Assembly: GCF_020618775.1 (NCBI RefSeq)
Contig: NZ_JAESVB010000003.1
Coordinates: 186,001 to 250,000 of the forward strand
Reading direction: 5' to 3'
From: Acidisoma silvae
GTDB lineage: Bacteria > Pseudomonadota > Alphaproteobacteria > Acetobacterales > Acetobacteraceae
DNA: 64,000 nucleotides
The position numbers and the translations under genes were made by a program. The notes below the pieces were generated by a model. That model saw only the letters and a program-made list of their open reading frames with translations, had not been told where the DNA came from and made no database searches. The first letter of the stretch is position 1; each line of letters starts with the position of its first letter. Shown piece after piece: positions 1 through 8,579 of this stretch.

Positions 1-1016
1 ATCACGCGATTGCCGTATCGCTTGTGAACACCTTTGATATTCACGACGTCATCGCCCGAACGCGGCGGGGTGGCAAATTCGAACACCGTCGTCTGGCGGC
101 GTTTGGGCGGCTCCACCTTGTCGATCTTGTCCAGCTTCTTGATGCGGCTCTGCACTTGGGCCGCGTGCGAGGCACGGGCCTTGAAACGATCGATGAAGGC
201 GATTTCCTTCGCCAGCATCGCCTGCTGCCGCTCGAACTGCGCCTGCTGGTGCTTTTCGTTCAGCGCGCGCTGCTGCTCGTAGAATTCGTAGTCGCCGGAA
301 AAGACCGTCAGATTGCCGCCGTCGATCTCGATGACTTTGTTTATGACGCGGTTCATGAAGGCACGGTCATGGGAGGTCATCAGCAGCGCGCCGTCATAGC
401 CGCGCAGGAATTGCTCCAGCCAGATCATGCTTTCCAGGTCGAGATGGTTCGACGGTTCGTCGAGCAGCATGACATCGGGACGCATGAGCAGAATGCGGCC
501 CAAGGCCACGCGCATCTTCCAGCCGCCCGAGAGGCGGCCGACATCGCCGTCCATCATCTCCTGGCTGAAGCCGAGACCATGCAGCACCTCACGGGCTTTG
601 GAATCGAGCGCATAGCCGCCCATTTCCTCGAAGCGCGCCTGCACGGTGCCGAACCGCTCCAGAATTTCATCCAGCTTGTCGAACTGGTCCGGGTCGGCCA
701 TGGCGGTCTCAAGCTCCGCCAGTTCGGCCGCCACCTCGCTCACCGCGCCCGCGCCGTTCATCACCTCGGCGACCGCGCTGCGGCCTTCCATCTCGCCCAC
801 ATCCTGGCTGAAGAAGCCGATGGTCACGCCGCGTTCGGTCAGCACCTGGCCTTCGTCCGGCTCGTCCTCACGCGTGATCATGCGAAAGAGCGTCGTTTTG
901 CCCGCGCCATTGGGGCCGACCAGACCGATCTTCTCACCCTTCTGCAAGGCGGCCGATGCTTCAATGAAGATCAGGCGCTGCCCGTTCTGCTTGCTGATAT
1001 TATCCAGGCGGATCAT
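1..1016 (-). CDS. ABC-F family ATPase (EttA/Uup-like), 3' end outside window
   Basis: Reading the minus strand from ATG at 1016 gives about 338 residues before the window edge. The first nucleotide-binding domain has Walker A GPNGAGKTT, the signature LSGGWKMR and Walker B VMLLDEPSNHLD, followed by the ABC-F interdomain linker rich in Lys, Arg and Gln (residues about 230-310). There are no membrane segments, so this is a soluble protein of the ABC-F class, which act on ribosomes (translation factors or target protection) rather than as transporters. The second ATPase domain lies beyond the window, so the subgroup cannot be fixed. Confidence 0.9.
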   Translation of the reverse strand, partial: MIRLDNISKQNGQRLIFIEASAALQKGEKIGLVGPNGAGKTTLFRMITREDEPDEGQVLTERGVTIGFFSQDVGEMEGRSAVAEVMNGAGAVSEVAAELAELETAMADPDQFDKLDEILERFGTVQARFEEMGGYALDSKAREVLHGLGFSQEMMDGDVGRLSGGWKMRVALGRILLMRPDVMLLDEPSNHLDLESMIWLEQFLRGYDGALLMTSHDRAFMNRVINKVIEIDGGNLTVFSGDYEFYEQQRALNEKHQQAQFERQQAMLAKEIAFIDRFKARASHAAQVQSRIKKLDKIDKVEPPKRRQTTVFEFATPPRSGDDVVNIKGVHKRYGNRV

Positions 1017-1105
1017 GGGGTGTGATTGTCCTCGGGCGGCTTCGTGCGATCGCCGGGGGTCTAGCGCATGACGCGGAAAAGCGGAACCGCCAGCTCCAGC
1101 TTCGT

Positions 1106-1525
1106 CTAATGCGTCCAGGGATTGAGGAGCGCCACGCCGGTCGGCGCGTAATCCGCCGTGTTCCGCGTGACGACGGTCATGCCATGCACAAGGGCGGTGG
1201 CGGCAATATAGCTATCGCGTTCGGGACGCGGGTCCGGCACATGAAGGCGCGCGCAACGCACTGCGACCGCCATATCGACAGGTAAAATGCGCCCCGCAAA
1301 TTCCGGCATCACATGACGGTCTACCCAGTAGCGTAACCGCACTGCCTGAGCCACGTCCCGTCGTTCTATCCGCGCGATGCCAAGTTCCAGCTCCATCAGC
1401 GTGATGACGGAAAGATAGCAGTCAGCCGCATCGACGGCCGCGACCCAGGCCATAACTCGGGCGTCGGCCCGGCCATCCCCGACTTTGCGCATCTCGGATA
1501 CGGTGTTGGTATCGAGGAGAAACAT
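1106..1525 (-). CDS. PIN-domain toxin, FitB/VapC-like ribonuclease
   Basis: 139 residues with the PIN arrangement: N-terminal MFLLDTN (first acidic residue D5), the ELELG segment after strand two, and a C-terminal RDSYIAATAL helix with the second acidic cluster. PIN toxins are Mg2+-dependent ribonucleases that cut tRNA, rRNA or mRNA when the antitoxin is degraded. Its start overlaps the last base of the upstream antitoxin gene (shared base 1525), which is typical of a co-translated toxin-antitoxin pair. The antitoxin is of Phd type rather than AbrB or RHH type. RNA target unknown. Confidence 0.87.
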   Translation of the reverse strand: MFLLDTNTVSEMRKVGDGRADARVMAWVAAVDAADCYLSVITLMELELGIARIERRDVAQAVRLRYWVDRHVMPEFAGRILPVDMAVAVRCARLHVPDPRPERDSYIAATALVHGMTVVTRNTADYAPTGVALLNPWTH

Positions 1526-1788
1526 CAGGATAGATCGGGCGCCTGCGGCAAGGTTCGCGGCCCGGCAAAATCATCGTCGATATCCGCGAGACCCGGCATA
1601 GCCAGCGCGTCGATAAGGCTAAGGCGCCGTGTCGTCAGCCGCCGGTATTCCTCGATGCTGAGAAGCACATGGGCCGGCCGACCACGATCGGTGATGAAAA
1701 CAGGGCCTTGGGCCGCAGCTTTTTTCGCGCGTCCCGTATCCTGATTGAATTCCCGGCTGGACAGCGTGGTGATGCTCAAGGTCTCCAC
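1525..1788 (-). CDS. Phd/YefM-type antitoxin
   Basis: About 87 residues from the GTG at 1788 (an in-frame ATG at 1824 would add 12 residues). The N-terminal part carries the Phd DNA-binding fold signature SSREFNQDTGRAKKAA and VFITDRGRPAHVLLSIEEYRRL; the C-terminal tail would wrap the toxin. I prefer 1788 because the conserved domain starts there and a possible promoter (TTGACC, 18 bases, TAACGT) would place the transcript start downstream of 1824, but neither start has a good ribosome site. It precedes and overlaps the PIN toxin, which it should neutralise, and probably autorepresses the operon. Confidence 0.82.
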   Translation of the reverse strand: METLSITTLSSREFNQDTGRAKKAAAQGPVFITDRGRPAHVLLSIEEYRRLTTRRLSLIDALAMPGLADIDDDFAGPRTLPQAPDLS

Positions 1789-1804
1789 TCCATGCTTTGT
1801 ATAA

Positions 1805-1834
1805 ACGTTACTACTTTTTTTCATTGTTGGTCAA
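1805..1834 (-). promoter_or_regulatory. possible promoter of the phd/PIN operon
   Basis: On the minus strand TTGACC (1834-1829) is followed after 18 bases by TAACGT (1810-1805), with GTTTATAC just downstream. The -35 match is good and the -10 match is weak. Placement only makes sense if the antitoxin starts at 1788. Confidence 0.3.
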
Positions 1835-1908
1835 AAACTTTGTCCCAGGCTGAGTTGCTTCGCAGGTGCAGCATGTTACCCCTGTCAGGGACAGAGAAGG
1901 ACAGCGCT

Positions 1909-3141
1909 ATGAGCAACGCACCGAAAATCAACCCGGACCAGTTGTGGCAGGACCTGATGACCATGGCCTGCCTGGGCGCCACGGCCCAGGGCGGCTGCGA
2001 CCGGCTGACGCTGACCGAGGCCGATTCCGCTGCGCGCAACCTGTTCCGCCTCTGGTGCGAGGATGCCGGCTTCACGGTGAAAGTGGACGCCATGGGCAAT
2101 ATGTTCGCCCGGCGCGAAGGCGCGGACCCCAGCCTGCCGCCGGTGCTGATGGGCAGCCATCTCGACACGCAATCCCCCGGCGGCAAGTTCGATGGCCCCT
2201 TGGGCGTGCTGGCAGCTTTGGAAGCCGCGCGCGCCATCGGCCGTGCGGGGATCGCAACGCGCCGCGCCATTGAGGTCGTGAACTGGACGAATGAGGAAGG
2301 CGCGCGTTTCGCGCCAGGCCTGATGGGCTCGGGCGTTTTCGGCGGCGCCCTGCCCCTGGAAACCGCCCATGCCGCGCGGGACCGCGACGGCAACAGCTTT
2401 GGCGACCAGCTGAAGCGCATCCGCTATCTGGGCGATGAACCCGTCGGCGGCCGTGAAATCGACAGCTATGTCGAACTGCATGTGGAACAGGGGCCGGAGC
2501 TGGAGCGTACCGGCACCACCATCGCTGTCGTCTCGCACAGCAATTACCTCGTCTACATCACCTTCGAATGCCTCGGCGCCAACGGCCATACACAGGCGAC
2601 GCATTTCAAGACCCAGCGCAATGCCCTGCTGGCGTCAGCCAAGGCCTTGGTCGAGATCGAGCGCATCGCGACCGAACTCGGCAGCCGCGCGGCCGTCTCG
2701 CAGCTCGATGTCTGGCCGAATAATCGCGTCAATGTCCCGCATCGTACCACCTTCTCGGTCATGATGGTGGAACCCGCGCGGGAGACGATGCTGGCACTCC
2801 GCGAGCGGATCACCACGGCACTGGCACAGATTGGCGCGGAGAGCGGAGTCACCTTCAACATCATCGCCGACGCCACGCGGGAGCCGGTTATCTTCCCCGA
2901 GGACATGGTAACTTTGATCGAGGATGTGTCAAAGGATCTCGGCCATTCCGTGATGCGGCTGTCGGCCAATACCGGGCATGACGCACTCAGCATGGGCCCT
3001 GTCTGCCCGACCGCGCTGATCTTCGTGCCGAGCCGGGACGGTATTTCCCACAGCGACTACGAATACACGTCACCCGAACATTGTGCGGCCGGCGCGGAAG
3101 TGTTGATGCATGCCGTCCTGCGCCGCGCCAATCGCACCTGA
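1909..3141 (+). CDS. Zn-dependent M20-family amidase/carbamoylase
   Basis: 410 residues; start at 1909 has AGAAGGA eight bases upstream, and the open frame before it does not match the family. Motifs of the hydantoinase/carbamoylase branch of M20 are present in order: GSHLDTQSPGGKFDG (metal ligands His and Asp), WTNEEGARF (catalytic and bridging Glu), YVELHVEQGP, the N-x-x-NVPH substrate loop, and the last ligand His in GISHSDYEYTSPEH. Such enzymes cleave N-carbamoyl amino acids, beta-ureidopropionate, allantoate or ureidoglycolate in the cytoplasm. Which substrate cannot be told from the sequence. Its neighbours are small-molecule dehydrogenases, consistent with a catabolic role. Confidence 0.9.
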   Translation: MSNAPKINPDQLWQDLMTMACLGATAQGGCDRLTLTEADSAARNLFRLWCEDAGFTVKVDAMGNMFARREGADPSLPPVLMGSHLDTQSPGGKFDGPLGVLAALEAARAIGRAGIATRRAIEVVNWTNEEGARFAPGLMGSGVFGGALPLETAHAARDRDGNSFGDQLKRIRYLGDEPVGGREIDSYVELHVEQGPELERTGTTIAVVSHSNYLVYITFECLGANGHTQATHFKTQRNALLASAKALVEIERIATELGSRAAVSQLDVWPNNRVNVPHRTTFSVMMVEPARETMLALRERITTALAQIGAESGVTFNIIADATREPVIFPEDMVTLIEDVSKDLGHSVMRLSANTGHDALSMGPVCPTALIFVPSRDGISHSDYEYTSPEHCAAGAEVLMHAVLRRANRT

Positions 3142-3164
3142 CGGTAAAACGGGCGGCCGCGTCC

Positions 3165-4079
3165 TTACCGCGCCGCCCGACGCGGGCGCCTCTCCCTGAC
3201 CAGCGCCCGCAGATCGTCCAGGCGTGACAGGAATTTCGCCAGAACGGGCGAGGGATTGCCGCGATAGAAGCCCAGCACAAGGTCGATCATCGCGGGCGCC
3301 CCAGCCAGCGGACGCCAGACGATCGACGGCGGGATGTAATCCGCGATCGATGCCGGTAGCAGCGCGATTGCCTGCATTGTCTCGACAAGCGAAATCGCCA
3401 TCGAAAAATTGTCGATTTCCAGATGCGGGCGGATATCGATACCTGATCGGCGCAGATAGTGCTGCACGGTGTCACGCAATACAGGCGCGACCGACGACAC
3501 ACCAATAAAAGTCTCGCCGACCAGCGCCTGCGGTTCGATGACCTTTCGTTTTGCGAGGACGTGCCGGGCCGGCAGGATCGCCACCAGCGGCTCGCTGATC
3601 ACCGGGCAGTATTCAAGGTTCGGACGAGGCTCGCGCCGCAGGAAGGCGGCATCAAGCCTGCCGTGCTCCAGATCATCGGCTAGATTGACGGAAAAATTGC
3701 TGAAGATGCGCACTTCCAGATTGGGCAGATCGCTGAGAAGCAGCGCCGTGGTGGGGGGAATGCAATCGACCTCGTGGCCCGTCACGAAGCCCACGCCGAA
3801 AATCGGCTTGGCGGGCTGGGCAATGCGCCGCGCCGCTTCGACCGCCGCTTCCGCCTGGGCCAAAGACAGCCTTGCATGGTCCAGGAATATCCGTCCGGCC
3901 TCGGTCAGTTCCACACCGCGCGCACTCCGCTGCAAAAGCTGCGCGCCGACCTCATCCTCCAAAGCCCTGATCTGCCGGCTGAGCGAGGGCTGCGCGGTAT
4001 GAAGGCGCTTTTCCGCCGCAAGCTTGAGACTGCCTTCCTCGGCGACGGCCACGAAGTAGCGCAAATGCCTTAGTTCCAC
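3165..4079 (-). CDS. LysR-family transcriptional regulator
   Basis: 304 residues, the usual LysR length. The winged helix-turn-helix is at residues 1-60 (MELRHLRYFVAVAEEGSLKL, then TAQPSLSRQIRALEDEVG), followed by a linker helix and a periplasmic-binding-like effector domain (about 90-295). It is transcribed away from the SDR gene at 4186, so the 106-base gap probably holds a shared control region and the SDR-tautomerase pair is the likely target. Effector unknown. Confidence 0.93.
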   Translation of the reverse strand: MELRHLRYFVAVAEEGSLKLAAEKRLHTAQPSLSRQIRALEDEVGAQLLQRSARGVELTEAGRIFLDHARLSLAQAEAAVEAARRIAQPAKPIFGVGFVTGHEVDCIPPTTALLLSDLPNLEVRIFSNFSVNLADDLEHGRLDAAFLRREPRPNLEYCPVISEPLVAILPARHVLAKRKVIEPQALVGETFIGVSSVAPVLRDTVQHYLRRSGIDIRPHLEIDNFSMAISLVETMQAIALLPASIADYIPPSIVWRPLAGAPAMIDLVLGFYRGNPSPVLAKFLSRLDDLRALVRERRPRRAAR

Positions 4080-4185
4080 GGTGTCCCCTATATCTGGCAG
4101 GCATATCCCCCGCCTTAGAAAGTCTTATACGCCTCGGCCGCCGGCTTCTACATTTCGTCTCCGGTTCAAGCAGGAGAATAAAAAG

Positions 4186-4926
4186 ATGGCTGATCTGACA
4201 GGCAAGGTTGCTCTCGTGACCGGTGGGTCGCGTGGCATTGGCGCCGGCATCGCCCGCGCACTGGCGGCGAACGGTGCCAGTATCGCGCTCACCTACACCA
4301 GCGGGGCTGCTGCTGCCGCCTCGGTCGTTTCCGACATAGAACGGGCTGGCGGCATGGCGATTGCTATTCAGGCCGACGCAGCCGACGCCAAAGCCGTTCA
4401 AGCCGCTGTCGAAAAGACGGTCTCCGATCTGGGCCGTCTGGACATCCTGGTGAACAATGCCGGCACCGCCATTCCCAAGCCCTTCATCGAAGCAACGCTG
4501 GAGGAGCTGGACCGCGTCGTCGCCATCAATATCCGTGGCGTCTTCATCGCAACCCAGGCGGCGCTGCGGCATATGCAGGATGGTGGCCGCATCATCTCGA
4601 TCGGCTCCTGCGTGGGTGAGCGTATGATGACCCCTGGCCTGGCGGCCTATGCGGCAACGAAAGGCGCGGTGAAGATGTTCACGCAGGGTCTGGCCCGCGA
4701 GGTCGGCTCACGCGGAATTACCGCCAACAATATCCAGCCAGGGCCGATCGATACCGACCTCAACCCGGCCGTGGGCGACTGGGCGGCACCGCAGATCGCC
4801 AATACGGCGCTAAAGCGCTACGGCCATGTCGATGATATCGCGTCGCTGGTGGCCTTTGTCGCCGGGCCCCATGCTTCCTATATCACGGGCGCGAGCCTGA
4901 CGGTCGACGGCGGCACCAATGCCTGA
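4186..4926 (+). CDS. SDR-family NAD(P)-dependent oxidoreductase
   Basis: 246 residues from the ATG at 4186, which has AGGAG spaced eight bases away; the upstream open frame is leader. Classical short-chain dehydrogenase: cofactor loop TGGSRGIG (about 11-18), NNAGTA, catalytic Ser in SIGSC, YAATK with the catalytic Tyr and Lys, and PGPIDTDLNP. The C-terminal ITGASLTVDGGTNA is typical. Probably reduces or oxidises a small alcohol or ketone in the cytoplasm. Followed by a tautomerase gene and divergent from a LysR gene that may control both. Confidence 0.92.
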   Translation: MADLTGKVALVTGGSRGIGAGIARALAANGASIALTYTSGAAAAASVVSDIERAGGMAIAIQADAADAKAVQAAVEKTVSDLGRLDILVNNAGTAIPKPFIEATLEELDRVVAINIRGVFIATQAALRHMQDGGRIISIGSCVGERMMTPGLAAYAATKGAVKMFTQGLAREVGSRGITANNIQPGPIDTDLNPAVGDWAAPQIANTALKRYGHVDDIASLVAFVAGPHASYITGASLTVDGGTNA

Positions 4927-5013
4927 CGGCAATCCCTGGCAATCGGCGGCCAGTAGCCTGGCCAATAGATCAGCGCTAATCTGATCCCGACTGCATCGGG
5001 AAAGAAAAAGAAC

Positions 5014-5244
5014 ATGCCGCATGTCATCGTCAAACTGACCACCGGACGGTCGGAACAGCTGAAGCAGGAGATTGCGGCCGCCGTCACGGCGGCCGTCGCA
5101 TCCTCCGCGAACCTGTCAGATGACCTCGTCTCCGTCAGTATCGAGGAATTCGAGCAAGCCGACTGGGCCGACAAGGTCTTCAAGCCTGACATTACCGACA
5201 AGCCCGCGACGCTCTACAAAAAACCCGGCTACACGCCGGGTTGA
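5014..5244 (+). CDS. 4-oxalocrotonate tautomerase-like enzyme
   Basis: 76 residues beginning MPHVIVKLTTGR, so the catalytic N-terminal proline of the tautomerase superfamily is present after Met removal. Length, the beta-alpha-beta layout and the conserved downstream segment KPATLYKKPGY fit the 4-OT/YusQ-like group, which act as small homo-oligomers on enol/keto substrates. It lies 87 bases after the SDR gene and is probably co-transcribed with it. Its last codons coincide with a hairpin that looks like the terminator of the opposite-strand FAD oxidase gene. Confidence 0.88.
   Translation: MPHVIVKLTTGRSEQLKQEIAAAVTAAVASSANLSDDLVSVSIEEFEQADWADKVFKPDITDKPATLYKKPGYTPG
5218..5242 (-). terminator. 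intrinsic terminator of the FAD-oxidase gene, inside the tautomerase 3' end
   Basis: On the minus strand the 8-base stem AACCCGGC/GCCGGGTT with loop GTGTA is followed directly by four further T residues (six counting those in the stem). It sits 49 bases beyond the stop of the minus-strand gene at 5291 and overlaps the last codons and stop of the tautomerase gene. Confidence 0.6.
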
Positions 5245-5260
5245 TTGTATCGGCAACTGA

Positions 5261-5282
5261 CCGGCGTTAGCGCGCCGGTCAA
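5261..5282. other. hairpin between convergent genes
   Basis: GACCGGCG and CGCCGGTC form an 8-base stem with a 6-base loop in the gap between the tautomerase and FAD-oxidase genes. No T-run follows on either strand, so its role as a terminator is weak. Confidence 0.35.
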
Positions 5283-5290
5283 AACGCCTG

Positions 5291-6688
5291 TCAGTTCTGC
5301 CCCACGCGGTCCGGCAGCAGCTTGCCAGGATTGAGGATGCCGGACGGGTCCAGCGCCGCCTTGACCATGCGCATGACCTCAATGGTCTCCTCGCCATGTT
5401 CGCGCACCAGGAAGTCACGCTTGCCGCGGCCCACACCGTGTTCACCGGAACAGGATCCGCCGAGCGACAGGCCGATCTCCACGATCTTGCGGTCTAGCGT
5501 CCAGGCGCGCTCCTGCCCACCGTCCTCCGGCGGCACCAGAATGACCGTGTGGAAATTGCCGTCACCGACATGGCCCACCATGGGCGCCAACAGGCCAGCG
5601 TCCACGATGGCGGCTTTCACGCCCAGCACGGCCTCGGTCAGTTTCGAGACCGGCACGATGGTATCCGTCACGAAGGCGCCATAGGTCGGGCGCATGGCGC
5701 GCGCCGCCCAATAGGCATCATGACGGGCCTTCCATAGCTTGTTGCGCTCCTCGGGGTCGGTCGCCCAGGCGAAGGCACGGCCGCCATTGTCGAGCGCGAT
5801 GCTTTCGGCGACCTCGGCCTGTTCCCGCACGCCGGCCTGGGTGCCGTGAAACTCAAAGAACAGGCTGGGCAGAACCTCAAACCCGGTGAGTTTGGAATAG
5901 GCGATGCAGGCTTCCATCTGGCTCTCGTCCAGCAGCTCGATGCGGGCGATGGGGATGCCGGCCTGCATGACCTCGATCACCGTCTGCACGGCCGCCGCCA
6001 TGCTCTCGAACTGGCAAGTGGCGCCAGAAATCGCTTCCGGAATGCCATGCAGTTTGAGCTGGATTTCGGTGATGATGCCGAGCGTGCCTTCCGACCCGAT
6101 GAAAAGGCGTGTCAGATCGTAGCCGGTGGCGGATTTGCGCACGCGCCCGCCGGTTTTGATGACGCGGCCATCCGCCATCACCACCGTCAGACCCAGCACA
6201 TTGTCGCGGATGGTGCCGTAGCGCACGGCATTGGTGCCGGAAGCGCGCGTCGCGCACATGCCGCCGATGGAGGCATCCGCCCCCGGATCGATCGGCATGA
6301 ACAGGCCCTGGTCGCGCAGATATTCGTTCAGCTTGCTGCGCACGACGCCGGCCTCGATCCGGCAATCCATGTCTTCCGGATTGACCTCCAGGATGCGGTC
6401 CATGCGGGACAGGTCGATGGTCAGCCCGCCCTCGATAGCGCTCACATGGCCTTCCAGCGACGTCCCGGTACCGAAAGCCACGACCGGCAGGTGCCGCGCA
6501 TGGGCCAATGCCACGAGTTTCGACACTTCCTCGGTCGTCTCGGCGAAGGCGACGAGGTCAGGCATGCCGATCAGTCCGGAGCCTTCGCCATGGCTATGCT
6601 GTTCCCGTACGCTGGCATTGACCGTAATGCGCTCCCCCATGAACGGGCTGGCTTCCGCCACAAGGCTGTCGATCACATCTTGGCGCAC
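5291..6688 (-). CDS. FAD-linked oxidase, D-lactate/2-hydroxyacid dehydrogenase type
   Basis: 465 residues, GTG start at 6688. The FAD-binding PCMH domain covers about 40-220 (VVAFGTGTSLEGH, PGADASIGGM, the YGTIRDNV segment and FIGSEGTLGIITE). The C-terminal FAD-oxidase cap ends with SCSGEHGVGRGKRDFL and LDPSGILNPGKLLPD, as in cytochrome-linked D-lactate dehydrogenase (Dld1) and GlcD. It would oxidise D-lactate or another D-2-hydroxy acid and pass electrons to the respiratory chain. No GlcE/GlcF partners are adjacent, which favours the single-subunit D-lactate dehydrogenase type. Divergent from an aldehyde dehydrogenase. Confidence 0.9.
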   Translation of the reverse strand: MRQDVIDSLVAEASPFMGERITVNASVREQHSHGEGSGLIGMPDLVAFAETTEEVSKLVALAHARHLPVVAFGTGTSLEGHVSAIEGGLTIDLSRMDRILEVNPEDMDCRIEAGVVRSKLNEYLRDQGLFMPIDPGADASIGGMCATRASGTNAVRYGTIRDNVLGLTVVMADGRVIKTGGRVRKSATGYDLTRLFIGSEGTLGIITEIQLKLHGIPEAISGATCQFESMAAAVQTVIEVMQAGIPIARIELLDESQMEACIAYSKLTGFEVLPSLFFEFHGTQAGVREQAEVAESIALDNGGRAFAWATDPEERNKLWKARHDAYWAARAMRPTYGAFVTDTIVPVSKLTEAVLGVKAAIVDAGLLAPMVGHVGDGNFHTVILVPPEDGGQERAWTLDRKIVEIGLSLGGSCSGEHGVGRGKRDFLVREHGEETIEVMRMVKAALDPSGILNPGKLLPDRVGQN

Positions 6689-6813
6689 AGGTCAGGCTCT
6701 CCTCGGGGCAATGGCAGGGTGTCGGCAATTCACCGGAATGACGGGGAGTTGCCGGCTGCCCAAATGAAGGCGATGATCGGCCGACACACAACAGCCGATC
6801 CGCGGAGGCCGCC

Positions 6814-8244
6814 ATGAGCAACCACCTGAAATTCTACATCGACGGTGCCTGGGTTGACCCGATCGCGCCGAAAGCCATCGACGTGGTCGATCCTTCGACC
6901 GAGGAAGTTTTCACCCAGATCTCCGGCGGCACGGTCGCCGATGTTGATCGCGCCGTCGCCGCCGCCCGCGCGGCTTTCGACGGCTTCTCCCGCACCTCGC
7001 CGAAGGAACGGCTGGAACTGCTGGAAGCGATCCTGGCGGAATATGACCGCCGCTATGAGGATATCGCCCAGGCCGTGAGCATGGAAATGGGCGCGCCGCT
7101 GTCCTTCGCGCGTTCGGCCCAGGCTTGGATCGGCCAGGCGCATCTGCGCGAAATCGTGCGCGTCATGAAGGACTACCGCTTCTCCTATATGGAAGGCGGC
7201 ATGCAGATTTCCCGCGAGGCCATCGGCGTCGTCGGCATGATCACGCCGTGGAACTGGCCGCTGAACCAGATCACCTGCAAGGTCGGCCCGGCCATCGCCG
7301 CCGGCTGCACCATGGTGCTGAAGCCCTCAGAAATCGCCCCCATCACCGGCATCATCTTCTCCGAGATCATGCATGACGTCGGCGTGCCGAAGGGCGTCTT
7401 CAATATGGTGAACGGTGAAGGCGGCGTGGTCGGCGCGGCGCTCTCCTCCCATCCGGAAGTGGACATGATGTCCTTCACCGGCTCCACCCGCGCCGGAATC
7501 CTGGTCGCCAAGGCCGCCGCCGAGACCGTCAAGCGCGTGCATCAGGAACTGGGCGGCAAGTCGCCGAACATTCTGCTCCCCGAAGCCGATTTCCCGCGCC
7601 GGGTGACGGAAGGTGTCGCCAATATGTTCAGCAATAGCGGCCAGAGCTGCAACGCGCCGTCGCGCATGCTGGTGCCGCGCGACCGTCACGCCGAAGTGGT
7701 CGAAATTGCCCGCACCGCCGCCGGCAATTTCACGGTCGGCGATCCGCGCAGCGAGAATTCCAACCTCGGCCCGGTCGTCAGCAAGGTGCAGTTCGACAAG
7801 ATCCAGAACCTGATCCAGTCGGGCATCGACGAAGGCGCGGAACTCGTCGCCGGCGGCCCCGGCCTGCCCGACGGTCTGTCGAAAGGCTATTACGTGCGGC
7901 CGACCGTCTTCGCCAATGTCACACCCGAGATGCGCATCGCCAAGGAAGAAATCTTCGGGCCGGTTCTGTCGATCATGCCTTACGATTCTGAAGAAGGTGC
8001 CATCGCCGAAGGCAACAACACGGTCTATGGCCTGGCCGCCTATGTGCAGTCGGAAGACCTGGAAAAGGCGCGCCGCGTCGCCAACCGGATGCGTGCCGGC
8101 ACGGTCTATATCAACGCCCCCTCCACCACCATCTCCGCCCCCTTCGGCGGCTTCAAGCAGTCCGGCAACGGCCGCGAATGGTCGCATTGGGGCCTGGACG
8201 ATTTCACGGAAATCAAAGGCATCGTCGGTTACGGCGAAGCCTGA
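6814..8244 (+). CDS. aldehyde dehydrogenase family protein
   Basis: 476 residues, ribosome site GGAGG before ATG 6814. NAD(P) aldehyde dehydrogenase fold: TPWNWPLNQ, KPSEIAP, FTGSTRAG, general base Glu245 in QELGGKSPNIL, nucleophile Cys279 in SGQSCNAPSRM, and the C-terminal FGGFKQSGNGREWSHWGLDDF. The SCNAPSR context resembles a subgroup that includes DhaS/YcbD-like and aminobutyraldehyde-type enzymes; the substrate is not assignable. Divergent from the D-2-hydroxyacid oxidase, with 125 bases between the starts. Confidence 0.93.
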   Translation: MSNHLKFYIDGAWVDPIAPKAIDVVDPSTEEVFTQISGGTVADVDRAVAAARAAFDGFSRTSPKERLELLEAILAEYDRRYEDIAQAVSMEMGAPLSFARSAQAWIGQAHLREIVRVMKDYRFSYMEGGMQISREAIGVVGMITPWNWPLNQITCKVGPAIAAGCTMVLKPSEIAPITGIIFSEIMHDVGVPKGVFNMVNGEGGVVGAALSSHPEVDMMSFTGSTRAGILVAKAAAETVKRVHQELGGKSPNILLPEADFPRRVTEGVANMFSNSGQSCNAPSRMLVPRDRHAEVVEIARTAAGNFTVGDPRSENSNLGPVVSKVQFDKIQNLIQSGIDEGAELVAGGPGLPDGLSKGYYVRPTVFANVTPEMRIAKEEIFGPVLSIMPYDSEEGAIAEGNNTVYGLAAYVQSEDLEKARRVANRMRAGTVYINAPSTTISAPFGGFKQSGNGREWSHWGLDDFTEIKGIVGYGEA

Positions 8245-8252
8245 ACTGGTGG

Positions 8253-8284
8253 CATCCGGGCGCGTTAATCCGCGCGTCCGGATG
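8253..8284. terminator. hairpin after the aldehyde dehydrogenase gene
   Basis: CATCCGG and CCGGATG pair, with additional GC pairing around a TTAATC loop, nine bases after the stop codon. No T-run follows, so it may be a factor-dependent or mRNA-stabilising hairpin. Confidence 0.4.
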
Positions 8285-8301
8285 ATATCCAGCAGTATAT
8301 C
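8284..8301. promoter_or_regulatory. inverted repeat upstream of vapBC, candidate operator
   Basis: GATAT and ATATC separated by eight bases, just before the -35 box of the vapBC promoter, where an autorepressing antitoxin would bind. Confidence 0.35.
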
Positions 8302-8304
8302 CCT

Positions 8305-8332
8305 TTGACATATACGTTCGCTCCGTTATGAT
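8305..8332 (+). promoter_or_regulatory. vapBC promoter
   Basis: TTGACA (8305-8310), 16-base spacer, TATGAT (8327-8332): a near-consensus housekeeping promoter ending 26 bases before the vapB ATG at 8358. Confidence 0.65.
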
Positions 8333-8357
8333 TGGGTAACGGCGGAAGCGAAACGGT

Positions 8358-8579
8358 ATGACCCGCACCAAGCTTTTCATGACAAACCGGTCCCAGGCGC
8401 TGCGCCTGCCACGCGACGTCGCCTTTCCAGATGAGGTCCAGGACGTGACTATCGTCAAGGACGGCGCAAGACGTATCGTCACGCCGGCCGATGCGGTCTG
8501 GGACGACTTCTTTGCATCGCCGGGCATTGATCTCGGGTCACGCGAACAACCCGCCATGCAAGACCGCGACGACTTCTAA
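8358..8579 (+). CDS. vapB: VapB-type antitoxin
   Basis: 73 residues. The N-terminal half is a swapped-hairpin AbrB/VapB DNA-binding domain: KLFMTNRSQALRLPRDVAFP, then VTIVKDGARRIVTP. The short acidic C-terminal tail (MQDRDDF) is the expected toxin-wrapping part. The gene follows a strong promoter and an inverted repeat, and its stop codon directly abuts the toxin ATG (TAAATG). It should inhibit the PIN toxin and repress its own operon together with it. Confidence 0.9.
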   Translation: MTRTKLFMTNRSQALRLPRDVAFPDEVQDVTIVKDGARRIVTPADAVWDDFFASPGIDLGSREQPAMQDRDDF

